Of a stretch of DNA of 64,000 nt, positions 1-10,355 are shown in pieces. Below the pieces are notes generated by a model. The model saw only the letters and a list, made by a program, of their open reading frames with translations. It did no database searches and was not told where the DNA came from. This stretch comes from Lithodes maja (lineage: Eukaryota; Arthropoda; Malacostraca; Decapoda; Lithodidae), in NCBI GenBank assembly GCA_037953745.1, contig JBAKBP010003111.1, positions 62,001 through 126,000 on the forward strand, in the 5' to 3' direction. The position numbers were made by a program, and so were the translations under genes. Positions within the stretch are counted from its first letter, which is position 1, and each line of letters begins with the position of its first letter.

Positions 1-366
1 AGTCTTAAGAACGTAACCCCCGTCGATAACGAGGGACTACTGTACACTTGTTTTACATGGAAAAATTCGAAACAAAAATCCACCAGCTGTTGACCAAGAT
101 GAGTGGTGATCGAGCCTCCAGCGGCCAGCCAGGCAGCCCAGTACCTCTTCTGTTCATTAAGGTTAGTTGGTTGGTTGGGACAACATAAAGGAGCCGGACC
201 ACAGCTAGCTCGGGAATCTTAATGGGTTATCGCAAAGTAACATAAAGTAAAAGATTTTTTCGCATAGGATTAAACTGGCATGCAAGGGCTAGTTAGTTAT
301 ACTGATGTTTTGGACCGACAGTTAGCCCATCGATCTTTTTAGGCCTAATAGGTCCGGTAGAGCATA
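1..366. other. Unassigned left edge
   Basis: No recognisable gene. A 43-codon ATG-initiated frame (57-188, + strand) is polar and matches no family I know. It runs across an AAG/GTTAGT junction at about 165 that could be a splice donor, but nothing else supports an exon. The stretch ends where the 8-bp tail repeats of a CR1 element begin. Confidence 0.3.
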
Positions 367-577
367 GAACATAAGAACATAAGAAAATGGGAGTCTGCAG
401 AAGGCCGATTGGCCTAAGCAAGGCAGATCCCTGTCCCACACAACCCCAATTACAAAGCCCAATTATAGGCTGAACACTCTAATACCCTGAGGATCATCTT
501 ACCAAAACGGTTAGAGATTAACGCAGGATTACGGGGGTCTGCAGAGCGCTGATTGGCCCAACCCTGCTGATCCCCCT

Positions 578-3500
578 TCACACCCAACCCTTCTCGTCCA
601 TATGCTTATCCAATTTTATCTTAAAGCTCCCTATCGTTTTTAATCCCACTATAGCACCTGGTAGTCCATTCCACCCATCTACAACTCTGTTACCAAACCA
701 ATATTTGCCTATATCTTTTCTGAAACTAAATTTATCTAATTTGAAACCATTGGTACGAGTTCTTTCGCTATCACTGAGCTTTAGTACATTTGTCATGTCC
801 CCTTTGTTAATCCCACTAACCCACTTGAACACCTCTATCATATCCCCTCTAACTCTGCGTCTCTCCAACGAATGTAAGCCTAATTTCTTCAACCTTTCTT
901 TATACGGAAGATTTCTAATATTATGGATCATTTTTGTCATTCTACGTTGTACTCTCTCAATGAATCTATGTCCATTCTGTAATAAGGACACCAAAATTGA
1001 ACAGCATATTCCATATGGGGTCTCACTAATGACAAGTAAAGTTTTAAGATAACATCAGCAGTTCTGTTACTCACACTCCTTGAGATGAACCCGAGAATCC
1101 TGTTTGCCTTGTTTCGAACGCTTATACACTGTTGTCTAGGCTTCAAATCATTGCTAACAAACACACCTAGATCTTTCTCACAATTTGAGTTTTCTAATTC
1201 CACATTAGCTAGTTTATATTTAACATTTGTATGCATCTTCCCTATCTTTAATACCTTGCATTTGTCAATGTTAAACTTCATCTGCCAATTTACTGACCAT
1301 TCGTGTAAGGTATCTAGATCCCTTTGGAGGCACTCTATATCTCTATCTGAATCAATTGTTCTCCCCATTTTGGTATCGTCTGCAAATTTACTTATCCTAC
1401 TAGTTATACCTAAATCAAGGTCATTTATGTATATAACAAACAACAGAGGACCTAATACAGATCCCTGGGGGACACCACTTTTGACTGCTCCCCATTCTGA
1501 CTTTGTACCATTTATGCTGACTCTCTGCTTCCTACCAATTAGCCATGACCTAATCCATCCCAACAACGCCCCACCTATTCCATGCGCCTCAACCTTTCTC
1601 ATCAATCTCTCATGGGGGACTCTGTCGAAAGCTTTACTGAAATCTAAATATATTATATCATATGACTTGTCATTATCTACTGCTTCATATACCTCTGAGA
1701 AAAAACTAAGCAAATTAGTAAGGCAAGAACGTCCCTGAGTGAATCCATGCTGAGAAGAATTTATTAAATTAAATGTATCTAAGTGGTTTCTAATTTTACT
1801 AGCAATAATTGACTAGTAGCTTTCCTATGATTGATGTAAGACTAATGGGACGGTAATTGGATGCTATTGATTTGTCACCTTTTTTGAAGATCGGAACTAC
1901 GTTTGCAAGCTTCCAAGCTTCTGGAACTATACCTGTCTCCATTGACTTGTTAAATAAAAATGTTAATGGGTAACTTTACTCATCCCTACATTCTTTTAAT
2001 ACTCTAGCATATACCTCATCAGGACCAGGCGATTTATGAGGTTTCAGTCTGTCAATTTCCTTAAGCACATCATTTCTACTTATAGTAACCGTACTTAACC
2101 TATTTTCTATACTATCGCTATATACCTTACGGACTTCTGGAAACTGTGCCAAATTTTCATTAGTGAAAACGGAAAGAAATTGACTATTTAATGTACTGCA
2201 CATTTCTAAATCATTTTCTGTCATTTCTCCTATCGAAGTTTTAAGGGGACCAATTTCATCTCTAACCTTGGATTTATATAGTTGGTAAAAAGCTTTAGGA
2301 TTATTTTTTGAGTCATTGGCAACCTTGATTTCATAATTTCTTTTTTCTTTCCTAATATCCTTTTTTACCTGTCTTGATAGATTCTGATAGTAAGCAAGTA
2401 GGTGAATTTCGCCTTTCCTAATTTTTCTATATATTCCTCTCTTTTGTCCTAGAAGATCTAATAGTCTATTATTCATCCATTTGGGTTGGTTCTGTGTTGA
2501 TCTAAATTTTCTTTTGAGGATGTATTTATTTTGTGCATTGAATACTGACTTGATAAAATTATCGTATGTATCTACCAAGGTTGACGTCTCTTCCTGACTT
2601 AAGATGACAGGTGCCTGAGAAGGGGTACACTCATTTGGACACCTGGATCGACTTAATTTTTTGACCATAGGGTCGGCTAATAGGGCTCTTCTTAACCCAC
2701 CATAATTGGCTTTTCTAAAGTCAGGTATTAATGTTGTATTCTCTCTGGTATTACCTTTCCATTGTATATTAAAATACACAGAATTGTGGTCACTATTTCC
2801 TAGGTGGTCCCCTATCTCTACATTATTTACCATATGTTCATTGTTACTGAAAACTAAATCGAGAATATTATTACCTCTAGTCGGCGTATCTATGAATTGA
2901 AATAAAAAACTATCTTGTACTACCTCTATAAACTCCTCAGAATCAGAGTCTCCTATTTGATGCTGCCAATCTATATTCGGAAAATTAAAATCCCCCATAA
3001 TGCACACATTGCTAAACCTTGATGCCATTTTAATTTCCTCCCATAATGACGTTCCGTCATTTCTACTCATATTTGGCGGTCTATACATAACTCCAATAAC
3101 TATGGTCTCACTACCTTCGTTAACCTCTACCCAAACACTTTCATTATCGTTATTTAGTCTAATACCTGATTTAATACAGCTTTTTAATGTACTCCTGACA
3201 AACACTGCTATACCGCCACCCCTCTTACTTGTTCGGTCATATTTAAACAAACTATATCCTGGTATATCAAATTCTGCTAAAAAATGCCTGGTTTCTGTGT
3301 TAATCCACGTTTCAGTTAGCGCTATTATGTCTATATTTTCTTTGCTAACAAGGGCTCTAAGTTCGTTCATTTTGTTACATAGACTCCTACAGTTTGTGTA
3401 ATATACTCTCAATTTACTTCTTTTCTTTATACCTAATTTACCTTTATTTCTAACGACATTTCCATCTTCCGTTGCACCATCACTACTATCATTTGCATTA

Positions 3501-3604
3501 TAGTAATCATTTTTAGCATGAGACTGAATATCCTTATCGCTTTCGCCTGACGCTAAAATTGTTCCATTAAACCTCTCATTTACACTCTCAATATTTCTGT
3601 TCAA
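578..3604 (-). pseudogene. CR1 ORF2: APE endonuclease-reverse transcriptase, broken
   Basis: The N-terminal endonuclease is recognisable by LRVYYTNCRSL, ALTETW, MGDFNFPNIDW and the SDHN motif. It is followed by a linker and the RT (SPGPDEV, YLDFSKAFDRVPH, GVPQGSVLGPLLF, FADDTK) and the usual CR1 C-terminal tail (VQRRMTKMIHN, LERRRVRGDMIEVFKW). Against copy B three lesions can be read: an A-to-T change near 1977 makes a stop after KECRDE; a 2-bp deletion near 1813 shifts the frame upstream of the RT core; and a 1-bp deletion near 957 shifts the C-terminal tail. The endonuclease frame is intact, so this copy is inactive but young. Confidence 0.9.
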
Positions 3605-4410
3605 AACCCCACAACCACCCTATCTAAAGAACTAGCTAATGTAGAAACCCCTAACCGTGAAAGATGAACCCCATCCCTTGCGTACATCCCATCTCTCCCA
3701 TAGAAACTATCCCAGTTATCAATGAATGGTATTGCTTTTTCTTTGCAATATTTCTCCAAACGGCAATTGACACCAATCGCCCTGGATGTCCATTCCTTGG
3801 GAACTCCTCTTCTGGGTAGGATACAATGTACTACAGGGATCCCTCCCTTCATCCTAACTTTATCTAACACATCCCGATACTGCTGCAGCAGTTCCTCACT
3901 TCTACCCTTACCAACATCGTTACTCCCGGCACTGAGACAGATAATGGGGTTATCTCCACTATCTTCCAAGATGTGGTCCATCTTCTCTAAAACCCTCCCA
4001 ACTCCATGGCCAGGCAGACACACAACCTTCCTAAGTTTAGTGCGGGTAGCCCTAACTAAATGTCTTACCATGGAGTCGCCCACAATCGACACAGACTTAC
4101 CTTCTCGGGACACAGACTTACCTTTCCCTCGGGAGGATCCAGCAGCTGCAGTTGGAGAACCCCTGGTGGTGGCAGAAGCTCCCTTGGTGGTGGTGGGGGT
4201 AGTGGTGGTGGTAGGTAGCACAGCGTCAGAGGTTGGAGCTGAGTCGGCGGCAGGCACTTCGGTTGTCCCTCCCTTATCCTGACTATCTTTTCCCTCACAT
4301 TCGTCTCGCAAAGGAGAGAATGTATTTGTCACACTCATACCTATTGTACTATCCTGCTTCTTGAGTGTGACTTTCCCACCCGTATTTTTAACAACCTGCC
4401 ATGAATACAA
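3601..4410 (-). CDS. CR1 ORF1 with SGNH/GDSL-type esterase domain
   Basis: About 269 residues. The N-terminal half is a low-complexity linker rich in Ser, Thr, Pro and Gly. The C-terminal half carries the SGNH hydrolase blocks: a nucleophile block GDSMVRHL (Ser), a SAGSNDVGKG block (Asn), and DGVHLSRLG near the end, supplying the Asp and His of the triad. Esterase domains in ORF1 are established for CR1-like LINEs; their role in the RNP is not settled. There is no ATG at the frame start. The first listed codon is TTG and the frame stays open to 4452, so the 5' part is probably missing. Its TGA stop overlaps the first TTG of the ORF2 frame (TTGA), with ORF2 in the -1 frame. All catalytic blocks are present. 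Confidence 0.85.
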   Translation of the reverse strand: MYSWQVVKNTGGKVTLKKQDSTIGMSVTNTFSPLRDECEGKDSQDKGGTTEVPAADSAPTSDAVLPTTTTTPTTTKGASATTRGSPTAAAGSSRGKGKSVSREGKSVSIVGDSMVRHLVRATRTKLRKVVCLPGHGVGRVLEKMDHILEDSGDNPIICLSAGSNDVGKGRSEELLQQYRDVLDKVRMKGGIPVVHCILPRRGVPKEWTSRAIGVNCRLEKYCKEKAIPFIDNWDSFYGRDGMYARDGVHLSRLGVSTLASSLDRVVVGF

Positions 4411-4811
4411 TTTTTCATCAACTTCCTCCCTTTTCCCCTTACTTGACTTTACTTAGGCTATACATCATTACTATATATGTTATTAAGAGCTGAAATGTAT
4501 TATAAGGGAGAACAAAAATAAAATAAAATACATAGGCCTACTGTAAAACAATAAGTTTTTCAGCCAGTACCCAACCAGCGGGGGTGTGAGGGCGGCAGCC
4601 CCCACCAATAATACTAGGTTAGGTTAGGTAAGGTTGTTAGGGTAGGCTAATGTTAACCCCATTCTTACTAGGTTAGGTTAGGTTAGGCTAATGTTAACCC
4701 CATTCTTACTAGGCTAGGTTAGGTAAGGTTGTTAGGTTAGGCTAATGTTAACCCCATTCTTACTAGGTTAGGTTAGGCTAATGTTAACCCCATTCTTACT
4801 AGGTTAGGTTG

Positions 4812-5957
4812 TTCCCTAAGCTGCCTGGCCGAACAGCCCAGAGTCCCTGAGAAAGGCCATGGCCACGATCGGGCTTTCCCACAGAGCTCTCATTGAGTGT
4901 AGATTGTGTTGTTGGCGTAAGTGGTTGTGTGAAATGCAGTCTTCTATGATGTGTTTAATGGTATGGGGTGCTGTGTTACATCCCGGGCAGGCGTCGACAA
5001 CGGAGTCATCCAGTCTCTTCTGATAGCTCAGGAGAGCTGGATGGTGTCCGCATCTCAGCCTGGCCAGGTGGACTCTATCCTCGCGAGGAAGGATGGATTT
5101 CGGGAGGTCGTGCATGCAGCTGCGTGTTGTCTGTGAGTGAGTGGATGGATCGGTGAGAGATATGAGTATGGATGTGCTTCTGGAAGTTGGTTCGGGGTGG
5201 GCAGGGAGGGAGAGAGGACAATAATTGTGTGTGATACCGTGTGCTGGGTGTTGTTTTGATATTTCTTGGTGTCTGTGGGTGTGTTGCCATGTAGTTTAGT
5301 GGGTGGTCTTGGTTCGTGGAGGCTACTGCCAGGAATTGAGTGCCTCTCATGTCCAGATGGTCTTTGACTTTGAGAATTTTGGTTTCTTGATGTAGGTGAT
5401 CTGTGGGTGAAGTAGCTGTGCAGCCTGTAATGATCTTCAGGGCTTTGTTTTGAATAGTCTGTAAGGTCTTATGATGTGTTTCAGCTAGGTTAGAAGCCCA
5501 GGCTGGGCTTGCGTATTCCATCACTGATCTTATGTATTGTTTATATACTGTGGTGGTAGTTTCTTTGTTGTGTCCAAATTTTGTGTGAGCAAGTGACCTG
5601 AGGGCGTTAAGTCTGGGTGTCAGTTTCTTTTTAATGTTTGTGGTGTGCTGTTTGAATGTCATATGAGTATCATATGTTACTCCTAGGATTTTGGGTGTGT
5701 GTGTATGTGTTAGGGGTGTGTTGTTTATGGTGAGTTGAGGGATGTATTCGTGTTCTGTCCAACTTGTGAGCAGGGTTGCGGTGGATTTGGCTGGGGCTAG
5801 ATTAAGTCTGTTTGTAGTGCACCAACCATGTAGTGTGTTGAGATAGGGTTGAAGGAGATCTGTTGATCTTTTTGGGTCATGGTGTGTGCATGTGAGTGTT
5901 ATGTCATCTGCATAGGAGGCTAAGTTTATTTGGGGCGTATTGGGTGTAGTTATATTA
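4812..5957 (-). pseudogene. Jockey-like LINE ORF2 C-terminal fragment (LINE-2, copy 1)
   Basis: The minus-strand frames encode the region downstream of the RT core: a YKQYIRSVMEYASPAW segment and TIQNKALKIITG, then a terminal segment with HLARLRCGHHPAL, a CPGCN zinc-knuckle-like motif with following His and Cys, and a final GLFGQAA. This layout is typical of jockey-related LINEs. The two frames, 5075-5662 and 4816-5115, are offset by a frameshift near 5100. The 5' part stops at an (AT)n tract at about 5955 and the rest of the RT is missing. The 3' end directly abuts the TTAGG-like array. A second interrupted copy lies at 20811-23790. Confidence 0.8.
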
Positions 5958-6100
5958 TATATATATATATATAGTTACTAGGTTAGGTTAGGTAAGGTTG
6001 TTAGGTTAGGCTAATGTTAACCCCATTCTTACTAGGTTAGGTAAGGTTGTTAGGTTAGGCTAATGTTAACTCCATTCTTACTAGGTTAGGTTAGGTGGTT

Positions 6101-6481
6101 GTTGTTTCCCAAGCTGCCTGGCCGAACAGCCCCAAGGCCATAACCGAGCGCCCCCACAGAACCCTCCCTGCCGACCACAATAAAGCCTGGGTGACCGAAG
6201 CCACTCCATGGCGGGGAGCTGAGGAGGGTGCGGAAACACCCGGGAAACCAAAGTCCCACCCAGGACCCTGTGCCCCTCAGCAATTATGAAGAGAAAGTTG
6301 AGGGGCAAAGGAAAAATGTGACGCTTTGGCTTCCAATCTTGGTAGATTGGGAGGTCAATCCACGGATGAGACACCGTCACTTGAGATCTAGAAAATATAA
6401 AAGTAAAAGGAACAGTCAGAGTAAGCTATGGGTATGGCAGAGATCGCTCAGTTCTCACTCTGATAGACCAGCCCATCACCA
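6101..6481 (-). mobile_element. SINE with LINE-2-derived 3' end (copy 1)
   Basis: A 380-bp non-coding unit, minus orientation, almost identical to 45794-46213. Its 3' portion (6105-6175) matches the 3' end of LINE-2, including GCTGCCTGGCCGAACAGCCC, and is followed by a short GTT-rich tail. It is bounded on both sides by TTAGGTTAGGT, a plausible target duplication inside the array. The open frames across it are shadows. Confidence 0.75.
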
Positions 6482-6680
6482 CATTAGGTTAGGTAAGGTT
6501 GTTAGGTTAGGCTAGGCTAATGTTAACCCCATTCTTACTAGGTTAGGTTAGGTTGTTAGGTTAGGCTAGGCTAATGTTAACCCCATTCTTACTAGGTTAG
6601 GTTAGGTAAGGTTGTTAGGTTAGGCTAATGTTAACCCCATTCTTACTTCGTTAGGTTAGGCTAATGTTAACCTTATGAAA

Positions 6681-7190
6681 ACCCAAACAAAGATTTTATT
6701 AGGGTTACTGTGTAATTTTAACATGAACATTAGTAAAATCCGAGTGTTTTCTAAATGTCGGGTTATATGGGTATGGAAATTTACAAAACCCGAGCCTACA
6801 TGTTAATAAGGTTACTGTGCTATTTTCATTTTTAAATTAGTTAAATCCGAGCCATGTTTCGTCAAAACTTGGCTCGGGTTTTCAAAAAGTCGGGTTTTAT
6901 GGGTCTGGAAATTGACAAAACCCGAGCCAATAATTTACCAAGGTTACTGTGGTTTTTTTCATTTTTACATTTGTTAAATCCGAGCCAAGTTTCGTCAAAA
7001 CTTGGCTCGGGTTTTCAAAAAGTCGGGTTTTATGGGTCTGGAAATTGACAAAACCCGAGCCAATATTTTACCAAGGTTACTGTGTTTTTTTCATTTTTAC
7101 ATTTGTTAAATCCGGGCCAAGTTTCGTCAAAACTTGGCTCGGGTTTTATGGGTCTGGAAATTGAACAAACCCGAGCCAAATTTGGGTTAC
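6681..7190. repeat. 132-bp minisatellite with an internal hairpin in each unit
   Basis: About 3.5 tandem units (period 132-133 bp, anchored at 6861, 6994 and 7126). Every full unit carries a palindrome in which GAGCCAAGTTT and AAACTTGGCTC flank a short loop, and a TCGGGTTTTATGGGTCTGGAAATTGAC-like segment (interrupted in the first unit). Short ORFs across it are repeat translations, not genes. Confidence 0.85.
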
Positions 7191-7462
7191 AAATGTGTAT
7201 TATCGTGTTCTATAGTGTTCTATACGCTTTTTACCCCTCAATTTCCCTGATCTTCATAGCCCTCCCCACTATCGGGGGGCGTGTCTTTAGATTGATGGAT
7301 AATGGGTAAATGCTTAATTCCCATTCAATTTCATCACTAGATTCCACTAAAACACCAAAAACAAAATCAAAATACCAAAAAAAAAAATACCTGAAAAACA
7401 CGTTGTTGCGTCTCCTGTATATAACCCTAATTTCTTATAATATAACTTTATTTTCACGTTAA

Positions 7463-8132
7463 CCCTTTGGCGCACCTATAGTTTCCAATCAAAGTTTTTC
7501 CCACTCCAAAATTATATCTCAGCTCACTCCGAGCCAGTTTTGTACCCGGCGATAATTTGTTTCTGTGACGTTTTTATCCACCAAAAAATCCTTGTATTTG
7601 GATTAATGAGGTACCATCGGCTTTGTTATTGATTGAACTTGAAGATAAGCGAATAAAAACATAGAATAAATACAAAACCACCACATTGGGGCACTCCGAA
7701 ATAAGAATTTAAAAAAAAAAAGTAAATACCTTATCTCCAACTCGCGCTAGCTCAAAATTTTGCCCGCAACAATTTTGATTTGCATACATATATGGAAGCG
7801 GAATTTAATGAGAATTCCACTGGTATCTTCAGAATTACTATAAACCAAATAGTTACTGAGATACACGAATAAACGTGAAAGTATCGAAACACAGACTGAG
7901 CTGTACTCTGCTCACTTCCCAGCCAGCCGTGAGTAAACGGTTAAACTGAGGGGGTTGCCAATTGTACCCATTGAACTAGACGTAATACTTAATATATGTG
8001 CCAAATATGACGTGCGTCAGACGAAAACTTAATTTTTGGCGAATATTTTTAAGTTTAATGACTTAACGAGTCATCGTGCGCCTAGGAAAAAAATACCTAA
8101 TGACTCTGAACGAGTCATCGTGCGCCAAAGGG
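7463..8132. mobile_element. TTAA-flanked non-autonomous DNA transposon (family G)
   Basis: Flanked by TTAA at 7459-7462 and 8133-8136. The inverted ends read CCCTTTGGCGCAC and GTGCGCCAAAGGG. 670 bp, no coding capacity. TTAA duplication with CCC-starting ends is the piggyBac superfamily signature. The GAGTCATCGTGCGCC motif occurs twice near the right end. Confidence 0.8.
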
Positions 8133-8205
8133 TTAAAAGTCACTTTCTGAACCACTCCCAGTAAGATAAAAATGGTGACTAAGGAACTGTTCTTACCATT
8201 AAGTA

Positions 8206-8295
8206 CAGTCGACGCTCGATTTAACGGACTAATAGGGGGGAGACCGAGTCCGTTGCTGGAAAAAGTCCGTAGCTGGAAAATTGCCTTCGTATTTC

Positions 8296-8331
<36 letters not shown>

Positions 8332-9635
8332 ATTGAGGGACACGTTGTGCTGTACTGTCCCTGAAAACATAATAAAGGTCTTATTTGTCATTGATATGAT
8401 AAATTTCACATGGAGAAAAAAAAAAAAAAAAAAAAGGAAGGATATCCCCTCCTCTGTAGGCCTACTCCCTCCCCTCCCCGTCCCGCCTCAACCCCGACCC
8501 CGTTACTGTGATAATGTTGATAAGCCTTGTGCTACACCCTATTGATAATGCAAAACTATTGAACACACTTAAAAGTGTATGTTATTTGGTCTCTATATAA
8601 TCTGTGAATCATTTCCGATATGATAGAATTAAAGACATTTTTTCCACCAACTCATAATCAGCAAAAACGACACAAATGTCAATTAAAAACATGTTATAAT
8701 ATTTCCCCATCATTTTGTGTATACCGTGGGAACAAAAAAAAACAAAAATCTATCAAACGTAAATCTCCCGTCTGGGAAGCTCGGCGCATAGACGGAGGGG
8801 AGGGTTGAAATATTTCTTTGACTATCTTATTTATTATTTATCTATGTGCTGGAAGGATATTATATTTTTCAATTCCATCACATTAGAAATGATTCAAAGA
8901 TTACAAAAAGTCCAAATAAGACATAGTTATGTTAATGTATAAGGGATTTAGGTAGTGCATTAGAGAGATAGATAGATAGAAAGAGAGTGTATATCGAGGG
9001 AAAAAAACAAAACAAAAAATCTATCAAACGTAAATCTACCATCTCTGCTCGCACGGAGGGGAGAGTTGAAATATTTTGTTGACTATCTTATTTATTATTT
9101 ATCTATGTGCTGGAAGGATATTATATTTTTCAATTCCATCACATTAGAAATGATTCAAAGATTACAAAAAGTCCAAATAAGACATAGTTATGTTAATGTA
9201 TAAGGGATTTAGGTAGTGCATTAGAGAGATAGATAGATAGAAAGAGAGTGTATATCGAGGGAAAAAAACAAAACAAAAAATCTATCAAACGTAAATCTAC
9301 CATCTCTGCTCGCACGGAGGGGAGAGTTGAAATATTTTGTTAACTATCTTATTTATTATTTATCTATGTGCTGGAAGGATATTATATTTTTCAATTCCAT
9401 CACATTAGAAATGATTCAAAGATTACAAAAAGTCCAAATAAGACATAGTTATGTTAATGTATAAGGGATTTAGGTAGTGCATTAGAGAGATAAATAGATA
9501 GAGCAACGGACTTTGCTCCAATTTTTTTTCGAGCAACGGACTTTGTCCGTTGCTGGATCCATTGTCCGGCTATGGACAGAGTCCGTTAAATCCGAAATCC
9601 GTTGTATCGGGGTCCGTTAAATCGAGCGTCGACTG
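8206..9635. mobile_element. Tigger/pogo-like element with TA duplication (T1)
   Basis: TA dinucleotides at 8204-8205 and 9636-9637 flank inverted ends beginning CAGTCGACGCTCGATTTAAC. The interior contains a CTGTCCCTGAAAACATAATA segment shared with element T2 (44167-44592), so the two are related. It has long poly(T) and poly(A) tracts (8299-8330, 8416-8434) and three tandem 261-271-bp units. No transposase frame remains. Confidence 0.8.
8740..9505. repeat. Three tandem copies of a 261-271-bp unit inside T1
   Basis: Units anchored on CTATCAAACGTAAATCT at 8750, 9021 and 9282. Each contains GATA tetranucleotides, and each is followed by a nearly identical TGCTGGAAGGATATTATAT block. The last two units are almost identical, indicating recent duplication. 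Confidence 0.85.
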
Positions 9636-9637
9636 TA

Positions 9638-10154
9638 CTACTGAAGAATTTTATTTCACTACTACACCTCCATATCTTGGCGGCCACATATTTAAGGCTC
9701 TGAAAAACCACTAAGATGGACATAATACCGTAATCCTATACAGTATACGTATCTATATCTACAGCCCCTTGTGGTACCTGTCACCAATTCTGGGGAGTCT
9801 ATTTCACTGTTTTATGTGTTTTTCAGACATATCACATTTCAAGAAACCTCACCACCTAGATAGAATTGAACTTCATGTTTTCGACTTTCGTTAATTATAT
9901 AAGTACTGTACTGTACTGTACAGTAATAGTAAAGTGTTGGATTTTGTGTGCTCTATATTTCAATATATTTCAATTATCTATATAATGGATCTGGTATGAT
10001 CTGAAACTAGTCTTTGATCTTCTTCTGTTGTCCTTCGATTCACTTACTTATAATGATGACGATGATTAATTTGTATTACTTGCAGACTTACAATTGAGTT
10101 GACTATTTATTGATATTTATAAAGATATTAACATATAGATATGATTAGCACAAC
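9638..10154. other. Unassigned AT-rich sequence
   Basis: No gene, terminal repeat or coding frame is visible. Includes a short run of overlapping TACTGTAC motifs near 9905-9922. Confidence 0.4.
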
Positions 10155-10355
10155 TTAACCCTTCCAACCCGGAAGGGCTTTTGACCGCCCATAACAAACT
10201 CGGCCCGCGCAACCCGGAGGGGCTCTTGAACGCCCATTGCTTGCGTGCGTGCGTGCTTTTGAATGCCGCGCGTAAATTTTTGGTATCGTGGGTGGGTAGG
10301 TGGCGCCACCAGATGTAAACTACGCCACAGCAACAGTATCTACCCCGACGCCATC

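Larger units (their letters stand above)
367..4452 (-). mobile_element. CR1-type non-LTR retrotransposon, near full length (copy A)
   Basis: This element is read on the minus strand as ORF1 (SGNH esterase), ORF2 (APE endonuclease plus reverse transcriptase), a short 3' UTR and a tail. The tail lies at 367-386 and is built of 8-bp ATAAGAAC-type units. Short 8-bp 3' microsatellites instead of poly(A) are a hallmark of the CR1 clade, as is an esterase-bearing ORF1. The 5' boundary near 4452 is where the open ORF1 frame meets a stop, so the true 5' end is uncertain and may be truncated. Copies B (13495-15806) and C (10376-11590) in this window are nearly identical over shared regions, which points to recent activity of the family. 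Confidence 0.9.
4610..6680. repeat. Interstitial TTAGG-like tandem array, split by a LINE and a SINE
   Basis: Three blocks (4610-4812, about 5970-6100, 6484-6680) consist of runs of TTAGG/GGTTA-type pentamers alternating with a constant spacer containing TAATGTTAACCCCATTCTTAC. Repeat units are 38-59 bp. TTAGG is the canonical arthropod telomere repeat, but here it is mixed with a fixed spacer, so this is a telomere-like minisatellite rather than a chromosome end. The LINE fragment 4812-5957 and the SINE 6101-6481 separate the blocks and were evidently inserted into one array. Confidence 0.8.

Noticed and set aside
705..1738. Plus-strand frames of 115, 133, 186 and 217 aa over CR1 copies
   Set aside because: Antisense shadows of ORF1/ORF2; no motif, and present in every CR1 copy.
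4610..6680. A true chromosome end
   Set aside because: The TTAGG tract is interrupted by constant spacers and lies between long unrelated sequences on both sides.
8221..8545. Open frames on both strands across poly(A)/poly(T) (Lys-rich proteins)
   Set aside because: Homopolymer translations inside Tigger element T1; no homologous domain.
8740..9505. CRISPR-like array from regular repeats
   Set aside because: Units are 261 bp, contiguous, and have no unique spacers; eukaryotic context.
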